Assembly: GCF_013111185.1 (NCBI RefSeq)
Contig: NZ_WVRE01000011.1
Coordinates: 1 to 64,000, forward strand
Direction of reading: 5' to 3'
Length of the DNA stretch: 64,000 bases
DNA from: Ruegeria sp. HKCCD7303
GTDB taxonomy: Bacteria > Pseudomonadota > Alphaproteobacteria > Rhodobacterales > Rhodobacteraceae
A program made the position numbers and the translations under genes. A model generated the notes under the pieces. The model saw only the letters and a program-made list of their open reading frames with translations. It was not told where the DNA came from and did no database searches. Below are positions 1 through 7,592 of the stretch, piece after piece. Position 1 is the first letter of the stretch, and the number at the start of each line of letters is the position of its first letter.

Positions 1-565
1 CCCAACCCAGCATCAAGATGGCGCGGTCGCGGCAATCCCGCCGGGACCCCCGACAAGTGGACAGCAACTGCTCGAGCACATCGCGGGTAATCGGTTGCTG
101 CGATTTTGGGGCAGGGGGCCGGGCGGCGGCGCGGCGCGCCTTGGCACGGGCCTGCTTCACCTGCGGCGCATCAAAAGGGCTGGTCAGGTTCTTCATTCGA
201 TGAAAGGCCAGCCAGGAGGCGATGCGCCGGTCCAGCGTAGAAGGGGCCGGGCAGGCGAGGGACTTGCGTAGCCCTTGCGCGATCAACATCTCGGCACTCT
301 GACGCGCGACATCCTCGGGCGCGGCATCTCCCAGATCGCGGGCGTGATCGAGAATGAAGGCCAGCGCTGTGGCCTCGCTCTCGGGCCAGTCCAACGGCAC
401 TCCGAACCGTGCTGCCTTCCAGGCCGTTACATAGAGCAAATCGCGCTCATAGGCCCTGAGCGTGTTGGCGGGTGTGCCGCGGACATAGAGATCGGTCAGG
501 GCGTCCTGGTCAGACTGCGACAGGGCAGGGGAGGGGGCGGGGAGATAGGGCTCAGGGGTGCTCAT
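1..565 (-). CDS. Tyrosine recombinase/integrase, N-terminal part, cut by window edge
   Basis: An open frame starts at the ATG whose complement lies at 563-565 and runs off the left edge after 188 codons without a stop. Residues about 30-60 contain TPANTLRAYERDLLYVTAW, the typical start of the SAM-like core-binding domain of phage-type integrases, and the last visible residues (ITRDVLEQLL...RDRAILMLGW) are the usual entry into the catalytic domain. The catalytic Arg/His/Tyr residues lie outside the window, so activity cannot be judged. The gene points away from the metal-resistance region and may mark the edge of an inserted element. Family assignment is firm; the subfamily is not. Confidence 0.85.
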   Translation of the reverse strand, partial: MSTPEPYLPAPSPALSQSDQDALTDLYVRGTPANTLRAYERDLLYVTAWKAARFGVPLDWPESEATALAFILDHARDLGDAAPEDVARQSAEMLIAQGLRKSLACPAPSTLDRRIASWLAFHRMKNLTSPFDAPQVKQARAKARRAAARPPAPKSQQPITRDVLEQLLSTCRGSRRDCRDRAILMLGW

Positions 566-795
566 ACGGCCCACTCTGCGCCCATTTTCCCGCAAAATCA
601 ATTATACTTGATAAGCGATACTTATCGAGTGTAACTTGAAACTGATAGCGCAACAAAAGTAACGAGCAAAAGTAACAGATTTTGCGCGTAAAGTAGGTAG
701 AGGGCTTGCGGAATAATAAAATCGGAGGTTCTGTCGCAGGTCTGTAAACCAATTGGCATCGACATTGCGCTGGAACCGTTGGCAAACTAAATGAA
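566..795. other. Intergenic region with small dyad
   Basis: No gene is visible here. It is AT-richer than its surroundings. It contains an inverted repeat GATAAG-5 nt-CTTATC at 610-626, just upstream of the integrase start, which could be a regulator or recombinase site. It also serves as the promoter region for the membrane protein at 796. Confidence 0.4.
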
Positions 796-1461
796 ATGAA
801 CAGATATTTTGCCACTGAATTGCCTTTCTGGAAGTTTGCCAGAAACACGCTGATCGTCAGTTGCCTTGCGTTGTTTCCGCTGTTGGCCATCTTCGTTTTG
901 CGCACGCCGGGCTTTGCGACGCACCTCCTGAACAGTGGTCCCGCGTTTGTTCGGTTTTTGCGTCAGGTGGTGACGAATGGGTTGCCGGTCGTTTTCCTTT
1001 TAAATTATCTCAGCTTTTTTCTTTTCGCCGTTGGGGTAAGGGCGCGGGGCAGGGGGGCCATCCCGGCCCGGTATCTGCTAATTGACCTGCTGCTACGGGC
1101 CGTCCTGTTCATCGCGCTGCACGCGCTGATCTACGCGCTTTCGGCAGACTGGTTCGGGTCTTTCGGCGGTGATCCCGTAGTGGCGTTGCGGGTAGTCGGT
1201 CCGACGCTGGTACGCTCCGCCTACTTCGAGAACATCTCAGGCGTTTACCTGTACGCCACGCTGGTCGGAGCGCTGCCGCTATACCTATCCGTCGTTCAGA
1301 GCCAGATCGCCCACGGTACTGGATTTGCAGCCCAACTGGCACGTCGCGTACCTGGGCGCGGCGGACCTGTGACATTGGCCCTGCTACTGATGGCGGTGTC
1401 AGTGGTCGTTCTGACCACCGCGGCGGCGCTGATTGTCCGTTTACAGTCGGTTTGGGGCTGA
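796..1461 (+). CDS. Unknown five-segment inner-membrane protein
   Basis: A 221-residue protein I do not recognise. Hydrophobic stretches suggest about five transmembrane helices (roughly residues 15-36, 56-80, 95-116, 150-170 and 190-212) joined by short charged loops, the last one leaving a very short C-terminal tail. There are no Cys/His clusters or catalytic motifs pointing to metal handling. The ATG at 796 has only a weak upstream Shine-Dalgarno sequence. It stands alone between the integrase and the convergent outer-membrane protein gene, ending 4 nt before that gene's stop. Coding is likely because the frame is long and consistently hydrophobic; the function is unknown. Confidence 0.65.
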   Translation: MNRYFATELPFWKFARNTLIVSCLALFPLLAIFVLRTPGFATHLLNSGPAFVRFLRQVVTNGLPVVFLLNYLSFFLFAVGVRARGRGAIPARYLLIDLLLRAVLFIALHALIYALSADWFGSFGGDPVVALRVVGPTLVRSAYFENISGVYLYATLVGALPLYLSVVQSQIAHGTGFAAQLARRVPGRGGPVTLALLLMAVSVVVLTTAAALIVRLQSVWG

Positions 1462-1465
1462 AGGG

Positions 1466-2575
1466 TCAGAACGCCCTGCGTATCGCGAAGGAGACTGCGT
1501 AATCGCGTTCAAGCTGGGGCCCATCCAGATCTTGATACACAGGGATCACGCCCTCGATACCCAGGCGCGTGCCCGCCAAAACGCCCGACCCCGGCACAAG
1601 GTAATTCACTCCGATTCCGATACTCAGAAACTGGCCGCCGCGCAGGGTCGGATCAGCGGTGGGCACCATGCCTGGGTTCAGGCGCGCATCCGACCCGTCA
1701 ATGTTTTCCACGATGTCGCCGACCACCCGCAACGAGGAGCTGAACTGGTCATTCCAGCGCCGTGCACCCCAAACTGTTGCTGAATAGACGTCACCCAAGG
1801 TGTAACCGGCATCATTCTCACCCATCCGGATCACGGCGGCCAGCTGGGCGCCCCAAGACCAATCCGCGTTCTGGCCCGTATAGGTGACGCCCGGCAGCAG
1901 GTCGTGGGTGCCTGAACCCAGTTGCATGGGGTAGGGCAGCAGCTGGTCCGGCCCAGCTGGCGTGGTGTCGGTCTCGTCTATCGAGCCAGTCGGCAGACTG
2001 AGGCCAAGAGATAGTTCCAGCACCTGCCCGTCGGATTTGTAGATATCATATCCGCCGATGATCTTCAGATCGCCAAACCCCTGTGCCCTGGTCTTAAAGG
2101 TCTGGCCCATGCGGGTCTGGTGCTTCATCGTCTTGCGGGTATAGGGCAGCATCGCCATCACCGAGATCTCGTCGGTCACACCGTACATCAGGCCGACCAT
2201 CGCCATGTTCATGCTCATGCTGAGCGGCGCGATCGGATACTGCGACAGAACGTTCGAGGTAGACAGCGACTGCGTTCCGGTACGATTTCCGTCCATCTCC
2301 ATGTTCATGTAAGAGAACACAGGCATCAAAACACCCTCGGGTGGATGCATACCGCCAACGACACCCGTTGGCGGCACCGCGTCGGGGCGCATCATCCTGG
2401 ACATGCTTCCCATACCTGACATGTTGCTGGAGGCTTGCGGGTTCATCGCCACGTTGTCAGCCGGACGGGTTTCCGGTTGGGCCATGGCAGTTGACCCAAG
2501 GCTCAGCCCCCCAGCCAGTATTACAGCCTGGAGGCGTTGCCAGACGCACGTAATCTTGCTGTTGCTCCGTGTCAT
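1466..2575 (-). CDS. Copper-linked outer-membrane protein, transporter/phenol MetA-like
   Basis: A 369-residue secreted protein with a signal peptide ending near STAMAQ (residues about 1-33), a Met-rich segment (SSNMSGMGSMSRMMRP) that could bind copper, and a C-terminal part rich in alternating strands (GDLKIIGGYDI, LELSLGLSLPTGSIDE, FLSIGIGVNYLVPG) ending in Phe, as expected for an outer-membrane beta-barrel. The strand pattern resembles the 'meta-pathway of phenol degradation' transporter family often found in copper islands. The start is supported by ACGAGGGCATC upstream. A CueR-type promoter lies at 2654-2684 on the same strand, so copper induction is likely. Role in metal efflux or sensing is inferred only. 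Confidence 0.7.
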   Translation of the reverse strand: MTRSNSKITCVWQRLQAVILAGGLSLGSTAMAQPETRPADNVAMNPQASSNMSGMGSMSRMMRPDAVPPTGVVGGMHPPEGVLMPVFSYMNMEMDGNRTGTQSLSTSNVLSQYPIAPLSMSMNMAMVGLMYGVTDEISVMAMLPYTRKTMKHQTRMGQTFKTRAQGFGDLKIIGGYDIYKSDGQVLELSLGLSLPTGSIDETDTTPAGPDQLLPYPMQLGSGTHDLLPGVTYTGQNADWSWGAQLAAVIRMGENDAGYTLGDVYSATVWGARRWNDQFSSSLRVVGDIVENIDGSDARLNPGMVPTADPTLRGGQFLSIGIGVNYLVPGSGVLAGTRLGIEGVIPVYQDLDGPQLERDYAVSFAIRRAF

Positions 2576-2653
2576 GATGCCCTCGTGTTCGTTTGTTTCC
2601 TGAGTCCCTGCCCTGAAAACAAAGTGTTCGGTACGTCCATCGGTGAAGTCGAA

Positions 2654-2684
2654 ATGGTGGGGGTCTCCAGCGCTGGAAGGTCAA
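2654..2684 (-). promoter_or_regulatory. CueR-type promoter for outer-membrane protein gene
   Basis: Read on the minus strand, TTGACC (2684-2679) is followed by CTTCCAGCGCTGGAG-type dyad within a 19-bp spacer and a weak -10 CACCAT by position. A long spacer carrying a dyad is the hallmark of MerR-family activated promoters, and the TTCC..GGAA core matches CueR operators. It faces away from the ccmF promoter 66 bp further on. Confidence 0.75.
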
Positions 2685-2749
2685 GGCCGCCGGCCAGATT
2701 TGCGCTCGTCAAGCATGCATCAGCCGAAGGGGGTGCGGCAATAATGCGC

Positions 2750-2780
2750 TTGACCCTCCAGCGCTGGATTGTCGGACAAG
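2750..2780 (+). promoter_or_regulatory. CueR-type promoter for ccmFGHI
   Basis: TTGACC at 2750-2755 is followed by CTCCAGCGCTGGATTGTCG (19 bp) and a poor -10 (GACAAG) at 2775-2780. The dyad CCAGCGCTGG is identical to that in the promoters at 2654 and 9750. The ccmF start lies 31 bp downstream. The weak -10 is compatible with activator dependence. Confidence 0.72.
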
Positions 2781-2811
2781 GCCGCAAAACCGGAAATCCG
2801 GAGGGATTGGA

Positions 2812-4806
2812 ATGATACCGGAAATCGGGCAGTTCGCCCTGGCGCTTGCCCTGGCCGTGTCCTTGGTGCAAAGCGTATTTCCCTTGATTGGAGCAGCACG
2901 GAACAATGTCATGTGGATGCGATCGGCATCTGCGACCTCGGTCCTACTGACAGCGCTGGTTGCTATCGCCTTCGCCGCTCTGATGTGGTCCTTCGTGGTC
3001 AGCGATTTCACTGTGCTAAATGTGGCCAGCAATTCTCATTCGCTGAAACCGATGCTTTTCAAGGTGGCTGCGACCTGGGGTAGCCACGAAGGGTCGCTGC
3101 TGTTGTGGATTCTGATATTGGTGATTTTCGGGCTGGGTGTGTCTCTGTTGGCTCGGAACATCCCACTGAAACTCAAGGCGCGCACTCTGGCAGTGCAGGC
3201 CTGGATCAGCGCGGGGTTCCTGTCATTCATGCTGTTCACCTCGAACCCGTTTGACCGGGTGTTTCCGGCACCGCTGGATGGTCAGGATTTAAATCCGCTG
3301 TTGCAGGATGTCGGCCTGGCTATGCACCCGCCGTTCCTATACCTGGGTTACGTCGGCTTCTCTATCGTATTTTCTTTCGCCGTGGCTGCCCTGATTGAGG
3401 GGCGGGTCGATCCGGCATGGGCGCGGTGGGTCCGACCCTGGACATTGGCGGCCTGGGTGTTTCTGACACTTGGTATCGTTCTGGGCAGCTGGTGGGCCTA
3501 TTACGAACTGGGTTGGGGCGGCTGGTGGTTCTGGGATCCGGTCGAGAATGTCTCGTTTATGCCCTGGCTTGCTGGCACAGCGCTGTTCCATTCGGCCATT
3601 GTGACCGAAAAGCGCGGCAGCTTCAAAAGTTGGACGATCCTACTGGCCGTTTTGACCTTCTCGTTGTCCTTGTTGGGGACATTCATTGTCCGCTCAGGCT
3701 TGCTTACATCGGTCCATGCGTTTTCGGTCGATCCCGAACGCGGCATTTACATCTTGGCGCTGTTGGCTGTCGCGATCGGTGGTTCATTGACGCTGTTTGC
3801 CATACGCGCACCGGAGATGGAGGGCGGCGGTCTTTTTGCCCCGATCAGCCGCGAGGCCGGTTTGCTTATTAACAACCTGCTGCTGGCCACCGCAACGGCG
3901 ACGGTTCTATTCGGTACGCTTTATCCGCTTTTGCTTGAGGCTGTGACAGGTGAAAAGATTTCGGTTGGACCACCTTATTACAACGCCAGTTTCGTGCCGA
4001 TCATGCTGGTTCTAGTCGTTGTAATGGGGATTGGGCCGCTGTTGTCATGGAAGCGGGCGGATTTGCGCGGTGTTCTGTCCCGGCTCAAATGGGTGGCCGG
4101 GGTTAGCCTGCTCGTAGCGTTGCTTGTGTGGTATCTGGATACCGGCGGCCCAGCCTTGGCGGTAGTGTCGATCGGCCTTGCGGTTTGGTTGCTGGGCGCT
4201 GTGCTGACAGAGTGGGCCAGCCGAATTAAGCTGGGTGAGGCACCGTTGGCCGAGTCCCTGCGTCGGGCCCGCAGCCTACCGCGTTCTCATTACGGCATGG
4301 TCGTGGCCCATGCGGGGTTGGCTGTCTGTATGATCGGCTTTATCGGGTCCAGCGCTTGGAAATCCGAGGTCGTGACTTTTGCCGAGCCCGGAACACAGAT
4401 TGAGATAGCAGGGTTCGACGTGCGTTTTGACGGTGTGGAACAGCTTCGCGGTCCGAACTATCTGTCTCGCGCGGCCACACTGACGGTATTTCGCGATGGC
4501 GCTTATGTCACCACGCTTCAACCCGAGCGCAGGGCCTATCTCGTGGCGGGTACCAGTACGACCGAGTCAGCAATTCGAACGACGTTGGCAGGGGACCTTT
4601 ACGCCTCAATATCGGAACCGGCGGCGGAATCAGAACAGAGCAAATGGACCCTGCGTATCTTGTATGAGCCATTGGTGGTCTGGATCTGGATAGGTTCAGG
4701 ATTGTTAGCATTTGGTGGTGTCTTGTCACTCTCCGATCGGCGTCTACGCGTCGGTGCACCACGAAAACGGACTGGGCAGAGCTCCGTTGCGGTGGCGGCG
4801 GAGTAG
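2812..4806 (+). CDS. ccmF: Cytochrome c haem lyase subunit CcmF
   Basis: CcmF moves haem from holo-CcmE to apocytochrome c at the periplasmic face. The 664-residue protein has the family's usual length and about 14-15 transmembrane helices. The haem-handling WWD signature is plain (WGGWWFWDPVENVSFMPW from about residue 235), and conserved His-containing loops (SNSHSLKPMLFK, AMHPPFLYLGYVGF) are present. Start ATG 2812 has a strong GGAGGG Shine-Dalgarno. It opens a tight ccmF-ccmG-ccmH-ccmI operon. No ccmABCDE is visible in the window, so it would have to work with chromosomally encoded partners. A CueR-type promoter lies directly upstream, which is unusual for this housekeeping pathway. Confidence 0.97.
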   Translation: MIPEIGQFALALALAVSLVQSVFPLIGAARNNVMWMRSASATSVLLTALVAIAFAALMWSFVVSDFTVLNVASNSHSLKPMLFKVAATWGSHEGSLLLWILILVIFGLGVSLLARNIPLKLKARTLAVQAWISAGFLSFMLFTSNPFDRVFPAPLDGQDLNPLLQDVGLAMHPPFLYLGYVGFSIVFSFAVAALIEGRVDPAWARWVRPWTLAAWVFLTLGIVLGSWWAYYELGWGGWWFWDPVENVSFMPWLAGTALFHSAIVTEKRGSFKSWTILLAVLTFSLSLLGTFIVRSGLLTSVHAFSVDPERGIYILALLAVAIGGSLTLFAIRAPEMEGGGLFAPISREAGLLINNLLLATATATVLFGTLYPLLLEAVTGEKISVGPPYYNASFVPIMLVLVVVMGIGPLLSWKRADLRGVLSRLKWVAGVSLLVALLVWYLDTGGPALAVVSIGLAVWLLGAVLTEWASRIKLGEAPLAESLRRARSLPRSHYGMVVAHAGLAVCMIGFIGSSAWKSEVVTFAEPGTQIEIAGFDVRFDGVEQLRGPNYLSRAATLTVFRDGAYVTTLQPERRAYLVAGTSTTESAIRTTLAGDLYASISEPAAESEQSKWTLRILYEPLVVWIWIGSGLLAFGGVLSLSDRRLRVGAPRKRTGQSSVAVAAE

Positions 4807-4810
4807 GGCA

Positions 4811-5380
4811 ATGAAACGTCTATTTGCACTGTTCCCAATTACGATTGCCGGCATCCTGGGTGCCTTCCTGCTATGGGGACTGAATCCCGATCGCGATCCA
4901 AACGAAATCCCGTCTGTTTTGATCTCGCAGCCGGTGCCTGAGTTCGACTTGCCGCCGGTCGAAGGGCTGGATACCCACGGGCTGTCCAGTACCGATCTGG
5001 TGGAAAATGACGGGTCAGCTCCGATCGTGGTCAACGTGTTTGCGTCCTGGTGCGTGCCCTGCCGGGCCGAACATGCGGTGCTGACGCGTATGGTACGCGA
5101 TGAGGGCATTCGCCTGATGGGCATTAACTACAAAGACAAGCCGCAGGACGCGCGGAAATGGCTCGACGATCTGGGCAACCCTTATGAGCGCATCGGTTCC
5201 GACCTGGACGGCCGAGCCGGGATCGAATGGGGGATTTCCGGCGTGCCGGAGACCTTTGTGATTGATGGCGCGGGCAAGGTCGTATTCCGTTTTGTCGGCC
5301 CGGTGCTGGGCGACGAGGCAATTTCAAAGATGCGCACCGCGCTGGATCAGGCGCGGGCGGCCGGAGGAGAGGCGTCATGA
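4811..5380 (+). CDS. ccmG: Thiol:disulfide oxidoreductase CcmG/DsbE
   Basis: A membrane-anchored periplasmic thioredoxin that reduces the CxxCH cysteines of apocytochrome c before haem attachment. 189 residues: N-terminal anchor (about residues 5-23), then a thioredoxin fold with active site WCVPC (Cys81, Cys84), the CcmG-type acidic insertion (GINYKDKPQDARKWLDDLG) and the cis-Pro loop GVPETFVIDG. The ATG at 4811 lies 4 nt after the ccmF stop; a longer frame begins inside ccmF but adds residues unlike the family. It overlaps ccmH by an ATGA junction, so translation is probably coupled. Confidence 0.96.
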   Translation: MKRLFALFPITIAGILGAFLLWGLNPDRDPNEIPSVLISQPVPEFDLPPVEGLDTHGLSSTDLVENDGSAPIVVNVFASWCVPCRAEHAVLTRMVRDEGIRLMGINYKDKPQDARKWLDDLGNPYERIGSDLDGRAGIEWGISGVPETFVIDGAGKVVFRFVGPVLGDEAISKMRTALDQARAAGGEAS

Positions 5381-5865
5381 TACGTCGCATTGTAATTACC
5401 GCGGTCACTCTGGCGATGCTGGTGTCGCAGCCGGCATTCGCGGTTGAGCCCGACGAGATACTTGCAGATCCGGTATTGGAAGAGCGGGCCCGGGCGATTT
5501 CGAAACAGGTGCGATGCGTGGTGTGCCAGAACCAAGACATCGACAGTTCTAACGCTGGCGTGGCGCGCGACCTTCGTCTGCTTGTGCGCGAACGGCTGGT
5601 GGCAGGCGACACGGACCAGCAGGTTATGGACTTTCTGGTTGCGCGTTATGGCGACTATGTTCTGTTCAACCCGCCATGGAAGCCATCAACTTACATTCTG
5701 TGGGTTGCGCCTATCGTCATCCTGGGGCTGGGTGGTATCGCGACTGCAGCGGTATTGACCCAAAATGCGCGCCGATATCGGAAGTCGCGAAAACAAGAGA
5801 CGGAACGCGGCGCGAGCGAAGAACGGAATCCCGAAAACCATTCACTCACGGAGCCGCACGCATGA
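5377..5865 (+). CDS. ccmH: Cytochrome c maturation protein CcmH
   Basis: Haem lyase component that presents or reduces apocytochrome c. The 162-residue protein has a signal peptide (cleavage near PAFAVEP), the family signature RCVVCQNQDIDSSNAGVARD with redox Cys47 and Cys50, the conserved YGDYVLFNPP segment, and one C-terminal transmembrane helix (about residues 104-125) followed by a charged tail. The ATG overlaps the ccmG stop (ATGA) and its own stop overlaps the ccmI start, the classic ccm arrangement. Confidence 0.97.
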   Translation: MIRRIVITAVTLAMLVSQPAFAVEPDEILADPVLEERARAISKQVRCVVCQNQDIDSSNAGVARDLRLLVRERLVAGDTDQQVMDFLVARYGDYVLFNPPWKPSTYILWVAPIVILGLGGIATAAVLTQNARRYRKSRKQETERGASEERNPENHSLTEPHA

Positions 5866-7010
5866 TCTGGATTATCTTTTCATTCATGGCCGTGGCGGTG
5901 TTTCTGACGCTCGCCCTCTCCGGCCTGGGGCGCAAGACCTCGGACTTGTCGAGACGCGAAAGCGCCTCTGCCATCTTTTCCGACCAGATCGGCGAAGTGG
6001 AGAAGGACCTGGAACGAGGAATTATCTCAGCCGAAGAGGCCAAGGCCGCCAGAGCCGAGATAGAACGTCGCCTGAAGGCGATTGACCGGCAATCGGACGA
6101 CAAAGCGATAATGGGCCATTCCGGGCGTGCGCTGATTTTACTTGCCGCGCTGGTAGTTCCAGCGCTCGGAGCCGGTCTTTATTGGCAACTGGGTAGTCCC
6201 TACATCCCCAGCCAGCCATTTGCCCAACGCGAGGGGGAGCAGGCCGAAGCCCGTGAAATCGCCGACCTTGCCGTGCGCCTGAAGTCGCGGCTTGAGGCGG
6301 ATGAAACCGGCGGGCCAACCGAGGGATGGGTGTTGTTGGCTCAGACCTATATGCGTATGGGACGCTTTGGAGATGCCGCAGACGCGTTCGAGGGGTTGCT
6401 GGACCGACCCAATGCGAATTCAGCGCTGGTGTCGCAATATGGCGAGGCGTTGGTCTATGCCGATGACGGTGTCGTTACGCCCAAGGCCGATCGGGCGTTT
6501 GAACGAGCCTTGGAACTGGACCCATCGAACCCAGCAGCGACATTCTACAAAGCCATTGGTCTGGAGCAGGCTGGATCGCCTGATAAGGCCTATGACCTAC
6601 TGAAGACGCGGATGGACGCCGAAGAGGAGTTCCGGCCATGGATGGAGAGTTTTGTGGCCCAGCTTAACCGCATCGCCCCGTCGATCGGACGGGCTCCGGT
6701 GAATCTGGCGGCTTTTGCCCCTTCCATGCCCGGCCCAACTGCCGATCAGGTGGCGGCGGCCGAGGAGATGTCAGACGAAGACCGGCAGGCCTTCATCCGC
6801 TCGATGGTCGAACGGCTTGCGAGCCGGATGCAGGAAAACCCAGGCGATCTGGACGGCTGGATGCGGCTGGGCAACGCCTATTCGGTGCTGGGCGAGACCG
6901 ACGGCGCCCGGAACGCCTATGGCAGGGCAAGGGATCTGGCGGATGACCTGCCGCAGGGGGATCCGCGCAAGGTGGCAATCGACCGGGCATTGCTGGAACT
7001 GGGGGGTTGA
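5862..7010 (+). CDS. ccmI: Cytochrome c maturation chaperone CcmI
   Basis: CcmI holds apocytochrome c C-termini and hands them to CcmF/CcmH. The chosen start (ATG 5862, overlapping the ccmH TGA) gives 382 residues: transmembrane helix 1 at about 1-20, a cytoplasmic leucine-zipper-like loop (about 35-80, EVEKDLERGIISAEEAKAAR), transmembrane helix 2 (about 88-108), then a periplasmic TPR part (GWVLLAQTYMRMGRFGDAAD, FERALELDPSNPAATFYKAI, GWMRLGNAYSVLGETDGARN). Length and layout are normal for alphaproteobacterial CcmI. It ends the operon. Confidence 0.94.
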   Translation: MIWIIFSFMAVAVFLTLALSGLGRKTSDLSRRESASAIFSDQIGEVEKDLERGIISAEEAKAARAEIERRLKAIDRQSDDKAIMGHSGRALILLAALVVPALGAGLYWQLGSPYIPSQPFAQREGEQAEAREIADLAVRLKSRLEADETGGPTEGWVLLAQTYMRMGRFGDAADAFEGLLDRPNANSALVSQYGEALVYADDGVVTPKADRAFERALELDPSNPAATFYKAIGLEQAGSPDKAYDLLKTRMDAEEEFRPWMESFVAQLNRIAPSIGRAPVNLAAFAPSMPGPTADQVAAAEEMSDEDRQAFIRSMVERLASRMQENPGDLDGWMRLGNAYSVLGETDGARNAYGRARDLADDLPQGDPRKVAIDRALLELGG

Positions 7011-7124
7011 TTCCCGCAGCCCGGCGTGGATCGGGCCGGCGCCGACTTCGCGCTGATGCCCAGTGAGCCATCTGGAAAATTCCGGTTTAGGCTATCGCAT
7101 GCCGATCTTTAGGAGGTTGAGACC

Positions 7125-7583
7125 ATGAAAGTTGAAACGTTTTCTGATCTAATTGTCTGGACGCGGGAAATGCATCATTGGCTCGCCGAATGTTTGGCCC
7201 ACTGTTCGACACAGTCAGAGCAGGAGCTGGCCAGGATGTTGCTTACCTACCTCGCCGATCATGAGGCTGCTCTGGAGAAAATCGTCGATGGTTTCGTGAA
7301 ACGAGCCGATCCCAAAGCGCTCAACACCTGGGTATATGACTATTTGGGCAATGAGCCGATCGACCCACATCGCGCCTGCGACAGGCCGTTCGCACAGATG
7401 AGCGTCGATGAGATCTGCGAAGCGGTCTTCGATCTTCACAATCAGGTGATCGACTTATATCGGTATTTGCACGGGCGTGCCGAGATACCCGAGGCACGCG
7501 AACTCTTTCAGGCGATACTGGATATGGAAGAGCACGAGACCATGCGTTTAGCGCAGCAGAGCAACCGCGTCCGGGATATGTGA
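7125..7583 (+). CDS. Helical ferritin-like/haemerythrin-like protein of unknown role
   Basis: A soluble 152-residue, all-helical protein without a signal peptide. Metal-ligand-like residues recur at helix-sized intervals: TREMHHWLAECLAHC, LADHEAALEKIV, DLHNQVIDLYRYLHGRAE and MEEHETMRLAQQ, a pattern recalling four-helix di-iron proteins. I recall similar uncharacterised proteins in marine gammaproteobacteria, but no biochemical function. A strong AGGAGG precedes ATG 7125. It follows ccmI by 114 bp in the same direction, so it may share the copper-controlled transcript. A cytoplasmic iron or copper buffer is speculation. Confidence 0.6.
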   Translation: MKVETFSDLIVWTREMHHWLAECLAHCSTQSEQELARMLLTYLADHEAALEKIVDGFVKRADPKALNTWVYDYLGNEPIDPHRACDRPFAQMSVDEICEAVFDLHNQVIDLYRYLHGRAEIPEARELFQAILDMEEHETMRLAQQSNRVRDM

Positions 7584-7592
7584 ACTCCGGGG

